Origin: a virus
Length of the DNA stretch: 25,330 nt
Virus record (IMG/VR): IMGVR_UViG_3300024262_000219
Location: 1 to 25,330 of that record
Direction: 5' to 3' (one strand)
The position numbers and the translations under genes are program-made. Under the pieces are notes generated by a model. It saw nothing but the letters and a program-made list of their open reading frames with translations. It was not told the origin of the DNA and ran no database searches. Below, one piece after another: positions 5,692 through 12,638 of the stretch (the first letter of the stretch is position 1; each line of letters starts with the position of its first letter).

Positions 5692-6831
5692 ATGTTTTTT
5701 AAAAGTATTGAACAACACTTAGTCGGTATGAATTTAAATATCGTAATCAGTAAAAATGAAACAGGATTGGTAGTATCTGTGTTTCCTCAACTTACTTGTA
5801 AGGATGAAGCGAAAGGTAATATTACTCCTATTTTATTAAAAGGTACGGCTGAAGAATTAGATGCACAGTTTGCAGGAATAATTCAACAACCGTTACAAAA
5901 AGTATCAGGAATATCTACAAATCTTATTCAATTTGAAAGAGCAGTAGAAAAAACAGAAGCAGATAATGCTATTACTAAGGCTAAGAAAGATGAATCTAAG
6001 AAACTTACTGATAAAGCAGATAAATTCTTAGATGAAGCAGACAAGCTAATTAAAGAAGATAAGATTCCTGCAGCAGTATTGAAAATTGAGGCAGCATTGA
6101 AAATTGCACCAGAGTACAAAAAGGCTCTTGATTTATTAGCTAAACATAAGGCAGAAACTGCTCCTGATATATTTGCAGTAGTTGAAGAAGTAAAGGCTGA
6201 TCCAATTATTGAAAAAGCTCAAGAAGAATTAGTTAAAACTGGTGAACCTCAAATAATTGATGAGGCCAATATATTAGTTCAAACAAATCAAGGTCCAGCA
6301 TTGGCAACTCCTGAAACTATTTCTCCTGAAAAACAAGAGAAAGTTGAAGCATTTGTTGCTCCTGTTGATGTTGTGGTTGCTCCAGTTGTTGTTCCCGTTG
6401 TTGCAGATATTATTCCAGAAGTTAAGCTTTACGATAACAATCCTGAAGGTATGAAGCCTACAATAGTAGAAAATATTGTAGTAGCGCCTCAAGTTAGTCA
6501 AATAACTTCAGATAATAAACCTGTTAGTTTAGCTGGAACTCCTAAGCCTACAAGAATGGATATGGAGCCTATGGAAGAATACATTATAAGATTAAACTCT
6601 TGGTTAGTATTCAATCCAGAAACTATAGCAGATAATCCTGCAGCAACTCAGCCAAGTGCTACTCCTATTGAAGAACCTAAATCGGATATGCAAGAAATGG
6701 CTGAGGAAGAACAAGTACAAAAGGAGATGAGGCATCAAGAAATGTTGCAACGTGAAAAGGATTTTAATGCAGAAGTTAAAGCTGAAGCTCCAATAGCTCC
6801 AGCAAGTAATAATATTGAAATATTAGGATAA
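5692..6831 (+). CDS. PRTRC system protein E
   Basis: 379 aa from the ATG at 5692; an in-frame upstream codon at 5653 lies inside the hairpin loop and is rejected. The N-terminus (MFFKSIEQHLVGMNLNIVIS, then VVSVFPQLT and LLKGTAEELDAQF) matches the PRTRC protein E start as I know it. Residues about 105-155 (DEADKLIKEDKIPAAVLKIE, AALKIAPEYKKALDLLAKHK) resemble a TPR-type helix pair. The middle is Pro/Val/Ala-rich (APVDVVVAPVVVPVVADIIP) and likely disordered; the C-terminus has a second helical patch (TRMDMEPMEEYIIRLNSWL) and an acidic coiled region. Family members are associated with PRTRC plasmid cassettes of unknown function. It is first in the operon and ends one base before the protein C start. 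Confidence 0.85.
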   Translation: MFFKSIEQHLVGMNLNIVISKNETGLVVSVFPQLTCKDEAKGNITPILLKGTAEELDAQFAGIIQQPLQKVSGISTNLIQFERAVEKTEADNAITKAKKDESKKLTDKADKFLDEADKLIKEDKIPAAVLKIEAALKIAPEYKKALDLLAKHKAETAPDIFAVVEEVKADPIIEKAQEELVKTGEPQIIDEANILVQTNQGPALATPETISPEKQEKVEAFVAPVDVVVAPVVVPVVADIIPEVKLYDNNPEGMKPTIVENIVVAPQVSQITSDNKPVSLAGTPKPTRMDMEPMEEYIIRLNSWLVFNPETIADNPAATQPSATPIEEPKSDMQEMAEEEQVQKEMRHQEMLQREKDFNAEVKAEAPIAPASNNIEILG

Positions 6832-6832
6832 G

Positions 6833-7036
6833 ATGGAGGTAACAGAACTAAAAAGAGTATTTAAACATAAAGATGTTGTATTGGAGGATCCAAATGAAAG
6901 TATATCGAAAGACGATGTGCTTGATTTTTATTCTAATCAATATCCAGAGCTAACAAATGCTCACGTAACAGGACCAACTGTTGTAAATGATGCATTACAA
7001 TATGAATTTACTACATCAGTAGGAACAAAAGGATAA
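6833..7036 (+). CDS. PRTRC system protein C (prokaryotic ubiquitin-like)
   Basis: 67 aa, MEVTELKRVFKHKDVVLEDP then SISKDDVLDFYSNQYPELTN, with a C-terminus ending SVGTKG. This is a close match to the PRTRC protein C pattern (V-x-x-L-x-R-V-F, L-x-D-P, DFYxxQYPELTNA, VGTKG). The family is assigned a beta-grasp ubiquitin-like fold. The tail is Gly-terminated (GTKG) but not di-glycine, so whether it is conjugated, adenylated or acts non-covalently is open. It starts one base after protein E stops. Of all genes in the cassette this identification is the most secure. Confidence 0.93.
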   Translation: MEVTELKRVFKHKDVVLEDPNESISKDDVLDFYSNQYPELTNAHVTGPTVVNDALQYEFTTSVGTKG

Positions 7037-7038
7037 AT

Positions 7039-7200
7039 ATGTGGCTAACTATTTTAGATTATCAAAACGGAGAAGTAATAGTAGAAGAAGTTTTAGATGA
7101 ACCTCAAAATGGATGGGAAGATTATGTTCGTGAAAAAATTGGACATAGTTCTGAATGCCATATGGTACAAGATTATCTAAACTTAAAAATTAATGAATAA
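7039..7200 (+). CDS. Small PRTRC-linked protein (53 aa)
   Basis: MWLTILDYQNGEVIVEEVLD, then ECHMVQDYLNLKINE. It is acidic, with one beta hairpin and a helix likely. It starts two bases after the protein C stop, and its TAA overlaps the next ATG (TAATG at 7198-7202), so it is embedded in the operon. I do not recognise a family name; the tight coupling suggests a stoichiometric partner of the ubiquitin-like protein. Confidence 0.7.
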   Translation: MWLTILDYQNGEVIVEEVLDEPQNGWEDYVREKIGHSSECHMVQDYLNLKINE

Positions 7201-7394
7201 TGAATGCTAACCAATTTTACGATTTCATATGCAAACAGAAACCCGCAAAAAGAAAAAACAAGATAGACAAAGCATTTCACAGTTCAATAGTATCAATAAT
7301 TCTCGAAGAAACCAAAAGCAACCTATCACAAGGAATAGGAGAGCAAAAGGAAAGAGTATTACCTATGTCAATTTTCTTACAACCAATAGTATAA
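7200..7394 (+). CDS. Short ORF overlapping the large PRTRC ORF (64 aa)
   Basis: MNANQFYDFICKQKPAKRKN and ending PMSIFLQPIV. The start is coupled to the previous stop (TAATG). Its composition (amphipathic, LEETKSNLSQGIGEQKERVL) looks like real coding sequence, better than the -1 frame over the same bases, which is Lys/Arg/Asn/Gln-heavy. Either it is a separate small protein or it is the N-terminus of the 7229-8341 product joined by a -1 frameshift; an A AAA AAC heptamer in this frame at 7253-7259 would permit that. A sequencing error is the third possibility. Confidence 0.55.
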   Translation: MNANQFYDFICKQKPAKRKNKIDKAFHSSIVSIILEETKSNLSQGIGEQKERVLPMSIFLQPIV

Positions 7395-8341
7395 GAGATA
7401 TAAAGTCTTTAAAATTGGATTACTTAAATGAAAAAGGTTTGTTCCAAAATGGAGTAAGTCCTATTGATTTGATTAAAAAGTTATATCCAATAATGAAAGA
7501 TGATATATCTATATTCCTACACTCTAAATCATTTAATGAGAATACAGATCCAATAGATTTCCTTGACTGGATGTTCCGTTGTTATGAAGAAATTCATAGC
7601 GAAGCAATATGGTCAATAGAAGATGAGGGTATTCAAAGAATGTATGATTATCAGATAGCAGAAGGAGGACATTCTGTAGGTATAGATTTCTATCCTACAA
7701 TTAAAGAAGAAAATCCTATGCTGTATGATTTAATGGTAGGAATAATAGGTCTTTTACATGGTCAATTTAATGTTCCTTGTTTTTGGAATGCTGATAATGA
7801 TTATACAGACGAAATGGTTGAAGAAGAGTTGAGAGAAATGCTTGAAATGAAAGGTGCGGATAGAGATAAAAAAGCTATTAGAATTTACAAGGATTATATA
7901 AAGGAATATAAAACTGGTAATTACAAAATAGTTGAGAATGATATTAAAGGCTCATCTTTTAATATGAAGCTTTATAAACTATTCAAGCCTAAAAACAACA
8001 AAGAAAAATCTTGTAAAGAATTTATTGAAAATGCTTTAAAGTTACTTGCTAAATATCCTGAAACTAAATTTTGGGATTTTTACCACGCTACTGAAGAAGA
8101 ATTTAATGATGGATGTCCAGTAATGCCCTCAGATTATTGTGCTATTGGATGGAGATATGAGGATGATGATGACCCTTATTCTCGGTACGATAGTCAGAAT
8201 ACTCAAATAAATTGGGAAAACTATGGAGCACTACCGTTTAGATGGATAGAAATGAATGAAGAAGATAAAGAAGAATCTTATTTTCCTTATGAATGGATAT
8301 ACCTATTGAATAATTTACAAGAAGTTGCAAGACTATATTGA
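7229..8341 (+). CDS. Large PRTRC-linked protein, position of protein F
   Basis: Up to 370 aa, in the place where PRTRC cassettes carry their F-type or another large protein; I cannot match it to protein F by sequence. Residues beyond about 60 look like an ordinary soluble, acidic protein (LDYLNEKGLFQNGVSPIDLI, FLDWMFRCYEEIHSEAIWSI, HGQFNVPCFW, PLPFRW-like ALPFRWIEMNEED). The N-terminal 55 codons overlap the 7200-7394 ORF in the -1 frame and are poor in composition, so the true start is uncertain: ATG 7229, an internal ATG near 7487, or frameshifting from the ATG at 7200. No hairpin separates it from protein C; one follows its stop at 8344-8367. Confidence 0.7.
   Translation: MQTETRKKKKQDRQSISQFNSINNSRRNQKQPITRNRRAKGKSITYVNFLTTNSIRDIKSLKLDYLNEKGLFQNGVSPIDLIKKLYPIMKDDISIFLHSKSFNENTDPIDFLDWMFRCYEEIHSEAIWSIEDEGIQRMYDYQIAEGGHSVGIDFYPTIKEENPMLYDLMVGIIGLLHGQFNVPCFWNADNDYTDEMVEEELREMLEMKGADRDKKAIRIYKDYIKEYKTGNYKIVENDIKGSSFNMKLYKLFKPKNNKEKSCKEFIENALKLLAKYPETKFWDFYHATEEEFNDGCPVMPSDYCAIGWRYEDDDDPYSRYDSQNTQINWENYGALPFRWIEMNEEDKEESYFPYEWIYLLNNLQEVARLY
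7253..7259 (+). promoter_or_regulatory. Candidate -1 frameshift heptamer A AAA AAC
   Basis: In the 7200 frame the codons read AGA AAA AAC AAG, giving A AAA AAC, a canonical X XXY YYZ slippery site. Slipping by -1 enters the 7229-8341 frame, which is open from 7211. No strong downstream pseudoknot or hairpin is obvious by eye, and A-rich heptamers are common in DNA this A+T-rich. Confidence 0.25.
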
Positions 8342-8343
8342 TA

Positions 8344-8367
8344 CAGAGAGCCCTTAGTGGCTCTTTG
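8344..8367 (+). repeat. Intergenic hairpin element, copy 9
   Basis: CAGAGAGCC, loop CTTAGT, GGCTCTTTG: a 9-bp stem with one G-U pair, starting three bases after the stop of the large PRTRC ORF and followed by a 21-nt leader. Confidence 0.75.
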
Positions 8368-8388
8368 TTATTAATAAAACTACACCCT

Positions 8389-8853
8389 ATGAGAAAAATT
8401 GAATGGGAAAATCCCAATAAAATGAAAATTAATACAGGTCATAAAACCTTTGATAAACAGACTAATATTATTAGTACTGGAAACATTGTAGCTAACACAT
8501 TAAATGGAGCCTGTATTAGAGCTTATACTGATAATCATAATGGATTTGAAGATAGGCCATTAGGATATTTACAGAATTGGGATTTAACTAAAAATTTCAA
8601 TGAAAATATTCCTACTTGTATGAGAGATCATGTTTCAATGGCTGACAGAGAATCAAAACATATTCTTTATAAAGTAAGACATTTTAATAGAGATAGAGAA
8701 ATTATTCATGGTTATATTCTTACTAAAGGTAGGGATAATGATTATGAGCACGTTAAAACTTACTGTTCAAGAGCTGGATATGATAGCTCTTATGAAATAT
8801 TATTTACAGTAAGAGATTATTTATGTAAAAACCAACCACATGTTCGGAATTGA
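8389..8853 (+). CDS. Unknown protein within the PRTRC operon (154 aa)
   Basis: The ATG at 8389 is preferred over an in-frame codon at 8338, since it follows the hairpin and leader. The product (MRKIEWENPNKMKINTGHKT, NTLNGACIRAYTDNHNGFED, HVKTYCSRAGYDSSYEILFT) is soluble, basic and Tyr/His-rich, with Cys at CIRAY, TCMRD, YCSRA and LCKN that could bind metal but form no clean CxxC pairs. I know no family. Its C-terminal 14 bases overlap the next gene, so it belongs to the E-C-B-ThiF operon. Confidence 0.65.
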   Translation: MRKIEWENPNKMKINTGHKTFDKQTNIISTGNIVANTLNGACIRAYTDNHNGFEDRPLGYLQNWDLTKNFNENIPTCMRDHVSMADRESKHILYKVRHFNRDREIIHGYILTKGRDNDYEHVKTYCSRAGYDSSYEILFTVRDYLCKNQPHVRN

Positions 8854-9100
8854 AGAAGTAAAATTAACAGGTAAACAAAGCAAGACTTACCATATTGGAG
8901 AGTGTTGCTATTATGGTACAGTAAAAGTAACTGTACACAAGAATCAAGTATTAAAAGTAGTTCTTTGTGATTATAAGACTACCAATGAAAGAGAAGTAAA
9001 AATATTTGATAAAAACGAGAGGCGTGAAATGAAGAACTATCTTGAAGAAAGTTCAACATTTTATTATGCTGATAAAATAATGAAAGATTTTTATGAATAA
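8840..9100 (+). CDS. Unknown small protein before PRTRC B (86 aa)
   Basis: MFGIEEVKLTGKQSKTYHIG, then a beta-rich core (YYGTVKVTVHKNQVLKVVLC) and a helical C-terminus (NERREMKNYLEESSTFYYAD). It overlaps the upstream gene by 14 bases and the PRTRC B gene by 8. No family is recognised; a compact beta domain with a helix could be a protein-protein adaptor. Confidence 0.65.
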   Translation: MFGIEEVKLTGKQSKTYHIGECCYYGTVKVTVHKNQVLKVVLCDYKTTNEREVKIFDKNERREMKNYLEESSTFYYADKIMKDFYE

Positions 9101-9782
9101 TATTATAAAAGAAGACTTTGTTCCTGCAGCTGCGATTATTGTTTACCAACAAGGTGATTCTAATCAAAATTACTTGGAATCAAGGAAAATAAAGAAAAGT
9201 AGTAATGGCTATCAAATGTTAGAGGGAGTTCCTCTGACTAAAAAACTATTGGCAGAATTATTAGAGAAGATAGATCCAGTAGCATTAGAAAAAACATATT
9301 GCAAAGGTTTACTTCCTAAAAACTTATTAGCATTTAATAATGAAAATGCAGAACCTACAGTAATATGGTATATTAAAGCATCTGAAAGGAATTTATCTTT
9401 TACTAAGGGATTATGTAAAGATGGCTTAATGAAGCTACCAGCATTGGTATTTAGGTTAAAAGGAACAAATCTATCAGTTTGGGCTATTAAAACTAATAAT
9501 CCTAATGAAGATACTATACTATATGATGCACCATTTCATAATGTTTATGGTGGTGGAAAGGTATGTATGGGAAATGCTAAAGTTAATAATTCAAAAGAAG
9601 TAAGTAAAATAATGAAAACTTGGGAAGATGCGTTCTTTCAATCTAAATTCTCTCACTTAAATAGAGAGAGTCCGATTGTAGGAAATCTTACCACTTTCAT
9701 TAATCGTCAAATCAAAGGTAAGCTACCATTCGATAAGAATGTATTGATAGCTACTAATAAAACTATAGGGGATTTAATATGA
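9093..9782 (+). CDS. PRTRC system protein B (E2-like, prokaryotic E2 family D)
   Basis: 229 aa. The order of blocks matches PRTRC protein B: an N-terminal FVPAAAIIVYQQGD strand, a middle GLLPKNLLAF and TVIWYIKASERNLSF, a hydrophobic LPALVFRLKGTNLSVWAIK, then LYDAPFHNVYGGGKVCMGNA (residues 143-162), where Cys158 in the conserved N-x-x-x-x-G-x-V-C-M-G context is the E2-like cysteine. The family is grouped with E2 ubiquitin-conjugating enzymes; the reaction has not been shown experimentally as far as I know. It is translationally coupled to genes on both sides. Confidence 0.9.
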   Translation: MNNIIKEDFVPAAAIIVYQQGDSNQNYLESRKIKKSSNGYQMLEGVPLTKKLLAELLEKIDPVALEKTYCKGLLPKNLLAFNNENAEPTVIWYIKASERNLSFTKGLCKDGLMKLPALVFRLKGTNLSVWAIKTNNPNEDTILYDAPFHNVYGGGKVCMGNAKVNNSKEVSKIMKTWEDAFFQSKFSHLNRESPIVGNLTTFINRQIKGKLPFDKNVLIATNKTIGDLI

Positions 9783-9919
9783 ATTATCAAGAATGTTTAG
9801 ATTTAATATCACAAAATAATGATTGGGCTGATTTTAATGATGTATTACGTAATCATGAATTAATGATAACTGTAATTTCTATTATGAAGGAAGCTGCTGA
9901 ATTATATAAAGTACAATGA
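9779..9919 (+). CDS. Tiny ORF between PRTRC B and ThiF (46 aa)
   Basis: MNYQECLDLISQNNDWADFN, ending MKEAAELYKVQ; acidic and helical. It is joined to PRTRC B by ATGA (9779-9782) and to the ThiF-like gene by ATGA (9916-9919), which is strong evidence of translation. No family is recognised. Confidence 0.7.
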   Translation: MNYQECLDLISQNNDWADFNDVLRNHELMITVISIMKEAAELYKVQ

Positions 9920-10668
9920 TTAATTATCACTATGCACCACAATATTTTATGGAACCTCTACATCCTATTACTGTTACAGTAGTAGGTGTAGGTGGTAACG
10001 GAACGCAAGTCTTAAACGACTTAGCAAAAATACATTGTAGTTTGCAACAATTAAATCATCCTGGTCTAATGGTGTACGCTATTGATGATGATAAGATTGA
10101 ACAAACTAATATTGGTAGGCAAAAGTTCTCTCAAGCTGATTTAGGACAATATAAATCTGTAGTAGCCATTACAAGGCTAAATAGATTTTATGGTTTAGAT
10201 TGGAGAGCTGTAACTGAAAAATTCCATAAAAGAGTATGGAAAGGCACTAATATTGTTATTTCTTGTGTTGATAATGTAAAAGCAAGAAAGGAAATAAAAA
10301 TTGCAGCTATTGGAGTTTTTTCATTATCTGATTTTAATACTCCCTATTATTGGTTAGACTTTGGTAATGGTAGAGATTTTGGACAGTTTGTATTAGGATC
10401 TAATTATATTGAACAACCTAAGCCAAGCAACGTAGATTTCTTAAAAAATGTTCTCCAAATGTTTTCAGATATGGAGAAAAATGAGGATATTGATGCACCA
10501 AGTTGTAGTACCAGGGAAGCATTATTAAAGCAAGATTTATTTATTAATTCAGTTTTGGTAAGTACCGGAATGAACCTTATTTGGACATTATTGACCAAAT
10601 ATCGAATAACTCATCAAGGTGGATATGTGAATCTATCAACTTGTATTACAAAACCAATAAAAATATAG
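9916..10668 (+). CDS. PRTRC system ThiF-family protein (E1-like)
   Basis: 250 aa Rossmann-type E1-like adenylating enzyme. Motifs seen: the nucleotide-binding loop VVGVGGNGT (residues 22-30), IDDDKIEQTNIGRQKF (56-71) with Asp and the N-x-x-R-Q residues that contact ATP, and SCVDNVKAR (116-124) with the metal-binding Asp119. A Cys in PSCSTREALL (Cys197) is in the part where PRTRC ThiF proteins are conserved and could be the thioester cysteine. The likely role is activation of the ubiquitin-like protein C or another beta-grasp partner and transfer toward protein B. It is last in the operon; a hairpin follows. Confidence 0.92.
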   Translation: MINYHYAPQYFMEPLHPITVTVVGVGGNGTQVLNDLAKIHCSLQQLNHPGLMVYAIDDDKIEQTNIGRQKFSQADLGQYKSVVAITRLNRFYGLDWRAVTEKFHKRVWKGTNIVISCVDNVKARKEIKIAAIGVFSLSDFNTPYYWLDFGNGRDFGQFVLGSNYIEQPKPSNVDFLKNVLQMFSDMEKNEDIDAPSCSTREALLKQDLFINSVLVSTGMNLIWTLLTKYRITHQGGYVNLSTCITKPIKI

Positions 10669-10670
10669 TA

Positions 10671-10696
10671 TTCGGAGAGCTTTGTTGCTCTCTGAA
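10671..10696 (+). repeat. Intergenic hairpin element, copy 10
   Basis: TTCGGAGAGC, loop TTTGTT, GCTCTCTGAA: a 10-bp stem with one G-U pair. The stem carries GAGAGC/GCTCTC where other copies carry AAGAGC/GCTCTT, a compensated change. The ATG at 10712 follows 15 nt later. Confidence 0.75.
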
Positions 10697-10711
10697 TTTA
10701 AAATCAAAATT

Positions 10712-11116
10712 ATGTTAGGATTTAGTATTTATACGTGTTATGACCTTGAAGTATACTTCTTTAAATTAAGTATTTATACTGATTCAGAAGAATATCTTGA
10801 GCTTTCTCAAAAAAAGAAAATAAGAATAGATAGAGAAATCTTAGATATTGGAACATCTCTTAGTGTTTTAAGAAGATTTACAGTTACACCTAAGAGGGAA
10901 AAAGCTGTTGTAGCTACAAGTGTTGAAGCTAATGGAAGAGTATTTAAATTTAGTTCTATAGCTGTAGCTAAAAGAGTACTTGAAGTAAGTGGCTCTAATA
11001 TTCAGCGCTGTTGTAAAGGAGAAAGAAAACATTCTGGAGGCTATATATTTAAGTATGAAGAAGATTATGTAGAAATAGTAAACAAACAAACAAAGTGGTA
11101 TGACCACGATTTTTAA
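10712..11116 (+). CDS. NUMOD1-like DNA-binding protein without a nuclease domain
   Basis: 134 aa from the ATG at 10712. The C-terminal part (ANGRVFKFSSIAVAKRVLEV, then NIQRCCKGERKHSGGYIFKY) has the NUMOD1 pattern (G-x-x-x-F-x-S-x-x-x-A, helix, N-I-x-x-C-C-K-G, GGY-aromatic) that in homing endonucleases binds DNA. No HNH or GIY-YIG catalytic motif is present. The N-terminal half is unrecognised. It may be a remnant of a homing endonuclease or a DNA-binding regulator. It is first in the ArdC unit, following a hairpin. Confidence 0.6.
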   Translation: MLGFSIYTCYDLEVYFFKLSIYTDSEEYLELSQKKKIRIDREILDIGTSLSVLRRFTVTPKREKAVVATSVEANGRVFKFSSIAVAKRVLEVSGSNIQRCCKGERKHSGGYIFKYEEDYVEIVNKQTKWYDHDF

Positions 11117-11133
11117 TAATTAAAATTAATGAT

Positions 11134-11283
11134 ATGGCAGTAGATTTAAGATGCCCCGATTGTGGGGATAATTTCGGTAAGGACAAAGAAAATCCAACTA
11201 TCGTTTATTGTGAATGCGGATATAAAATTCATAATCCAGCAGGACATGATGATGATGAAGATGATGATGAAGATGAAGATTGA
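11134..11283 (+). CDS. Zinc-ribbon protein with poly-Asp/Glu tail (49 aa)
   Basis: MAVDLRCPDCGDNFGKDKEN, then VYCECGYKI and a tail of alternating Asp and Glu runs (residues 39-49). Cys7 and Cys10 with Cys26 and Cys28 form a small zinc ribbon (CPxC, CxC). The very acidic tail resembles nucleic-acid-mimic or histone-like-binding tails. The start follows a TTAAAATTAATGAT leader. It overlaps the ArdC-like start by 11 bases, so the two are translated together. Confidence 0.65.
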   Translation: MAVDLRCPDCGDNFGKDKENPTIVYCECGYKIHNPAGHDDDEDDDEDED

Positions 11284-12175
11284 AACATTTAAAAAGAAAG
11301 CTAAAATTGACGTATATCAACAGCTAACTGACAAGATAGTAGAAAAATTAGAACAAGGGGAAATCCCTTGGAAAAAACCTTGGAAATCCGTTCAATTCGG
11401 TTATCCTCAAAATTTTATAAGTAAGAAAGTATATAAAGGTTGTAACTTCTTTGAGGCATTACTTGAAGATAGAGCTACACCGTATTGGCTTACTTATAAT
11501 CAAGCTAAAGAACTTGGTGGAAATGTTAAGAAAGGAGAACGTGGTATTCCTATTGTCTATTTTCAATTCATTGAAAAGAAAGATAATAACGGAAACGATG
11601 TTAAATTTCCTATGATAAAGAAATCTACCGTATTCAATTTAGAACAGATTGAGGGTATTGTGAATCCCTTTGATGAAGAAAAGAAAAAGTTTGAAGAAGA
11701 AAATCTTATTGACTTCAATCCTATTGAGAGTTGTGAGGAACTATTATCTACATTTACAGATAAGGTAGCCTCATATTCTCATGATAATGGACAGAGAGCT
11801 TTTTATATGCCAGGAGCAGATACTATTACAATGCCCAATAAAGAATACTTTCATAAACCTGAAGGTTACTATTGTACATTGTTTCACGAAATGGCTCATT
11901 CAACTGGACATACAAGTAGATTAGATAGAGATGGAATCATTGGACATCATAAAAAAGGCAGTAAAGGATATGCTCGTGAAGAATTAGTAGCAGAGCTTAC
12001 CTCAGCATTCTTATGTAGTAAAGCAGGAATTGAAAATGATGTTGTAGATAACAATGTGGCTTATATTCAATCTTGGCTTGGAGCATTAAAGAATGATAAA
12101 ATGATAGTTTATGATGCAATGAAAGATGCATTTAAAGCTATTGAATATTTAGGAATCTTAAATGAAGCAGCATGA
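11273..12175 (+). CDS. ArdC-like antirestriction protein with metallopeptidase domain
   Basis: 300 aa from the ATG at 11273. An in-frame extension to 11162 is rejected because its residues are the shadow of the acidic zinc-ribbon tail (Met runs). The N-terminal ArdC-type domain shows DVYQQLTDKIVEKLEQGEIP followed by WKKPWK, TYNQAKELGGNVKKGERG and KSTVFNLEQIE. The C-terminal domain has HEMAH (205-209) in YCTLFHEMAHSTGHTSRLDR and a downstream Glu in REELVAELTS (about 236-243), a zincin-type site. ArdC proteins bind single-stranded DNA and protect entering DNA from restriction, which suits a phage early gene beside a methyltransferase. Overlaps at both ends by ATGA or similar. Confidence 0.88.
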   Translation: MKIETFKKKAKIDVYQQLTDKIVEKLEQGEIPWKKPWKSVQFGYPQNFISKKVYKGCNFFEALLEDRATPYWLTYNQAKELGGNVKKGERGIPIVYFQFIEKKDNNGNDVKFPMIKKSTVFNLEQIEGIVNPFDEEKKKFEEENLIDFNPIESCEELLSTFTDKVASYSHDNGQRAFYMPGADTITMPNKEYFHKPEGYYCTLFHEMAHSTGHTSRLDRDGIIGHHKKGSKGYAREELVAELTSAFLCSKAGIENDVVDNNVAYIQSWLGALKNDKMIVYDAMKDAFKAIEYLGILNEAA

Positions 12176-12357
12176 GTAGAATAAAATATACAATAGAAAT
12201 AGAAATAACTTGTGAAGATGTTGAAATAAACGACTCGGGCTTTGAACTTTCATTAGACCAAGTGTTTCAAAAACTAAAAGAAGGCTACCACATGGGTAGA
12301 GATGGAAATGAAGATGAAGAATATTCATTTGCAATAACAAAAAAGGAGGACGTATGA
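12172..12357 (+). CDS. Small acidic protein, unknown (61 aa)
   Basis: MSRIKYTIEIEITCEDVEIN, a beta-strand start, then a helix (LSLDQVFQKLKEGYHMGRDG) and an acidic EDEEYSF segment. It is coupled to the ArdC-like gene by ATGA and to the next gene by ATGA. A role as partner or regulator of the antirestriction unit is possible; no family is recognised. Confidence 0.6.
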   Translation: MSRIKYTIEIEITCEDVEINDSGFELSLDQVFQKLKEGYHMGRDGNEDEEYSFAITKKEDV

Positions 12358-12590
12358 TATACTTAGTATATAAAACAGACATCCATCACAGCTATGCATC
12401 AAGAGATATTATTGGCGTAGCAGATTGTGAGGTGCATGCAATACATATTTGTCAAACTCAAGTAAAAAGAGACAATGAAGAACTTTCTGAAGACCAATTA
12501 TTCAATCTAAGAAATATCAAACAAACACAAGGATATTCTGGAGAGGGAGAGTTTCAGTTCGAGGGTGTTCAAGAAAATACATTATTGTAA
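12354..12590 (+). CDS. Small protein, unknown (78 aa)
   Basis: MIYLVYKTDIHHSYASRDII, DCEVHAIHICQTQVKRDNEE, ending ENTLL. Contains several His and two Cys with no clear metal motif. ATGA-coupled to the previous gene and followed by a hairpin at 12595-12615. Unrecognised; it may have the small alpha/beta fold of other phage early proteins that begin M-x-Y-L-V-Y. Confidence 0.6.
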   Translation: MIYLVYKTDIHHSYASRDIIGVADCEVHAIHICQTQVKRDNEELSEDQLFNLRNIKQTQGYSGEGEFQFEGVQENTLL

Positions 12591-12594
12591 TAAT

Positions 12595-12615
12595 ATAGGG
12601 CCTTTATGGCTCTAT
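12595..12615 (+). repeat. Intergenic hairpin element, copy 11
   Basis: ATAGGGCC, loop TTTAT, GGCTCTAT. Here the outer stem is ATAG/CTAT where most copies have AAAG/CTTT, so both arms changed together, which supports selection for the paired structure. Confidence 0.75.
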
Positions 12616-12638
12616 GTTATTAACTTAAAATTTAAATT

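Noticed and set aside
11162-11272. In-frame N-terminal extension of the ArdC-like gene
   Set aside because: The added residues include MMMMKMMMKMK, which is the shadow of the Asp/Glu codons of the overlapping zinc-ribbon gene.
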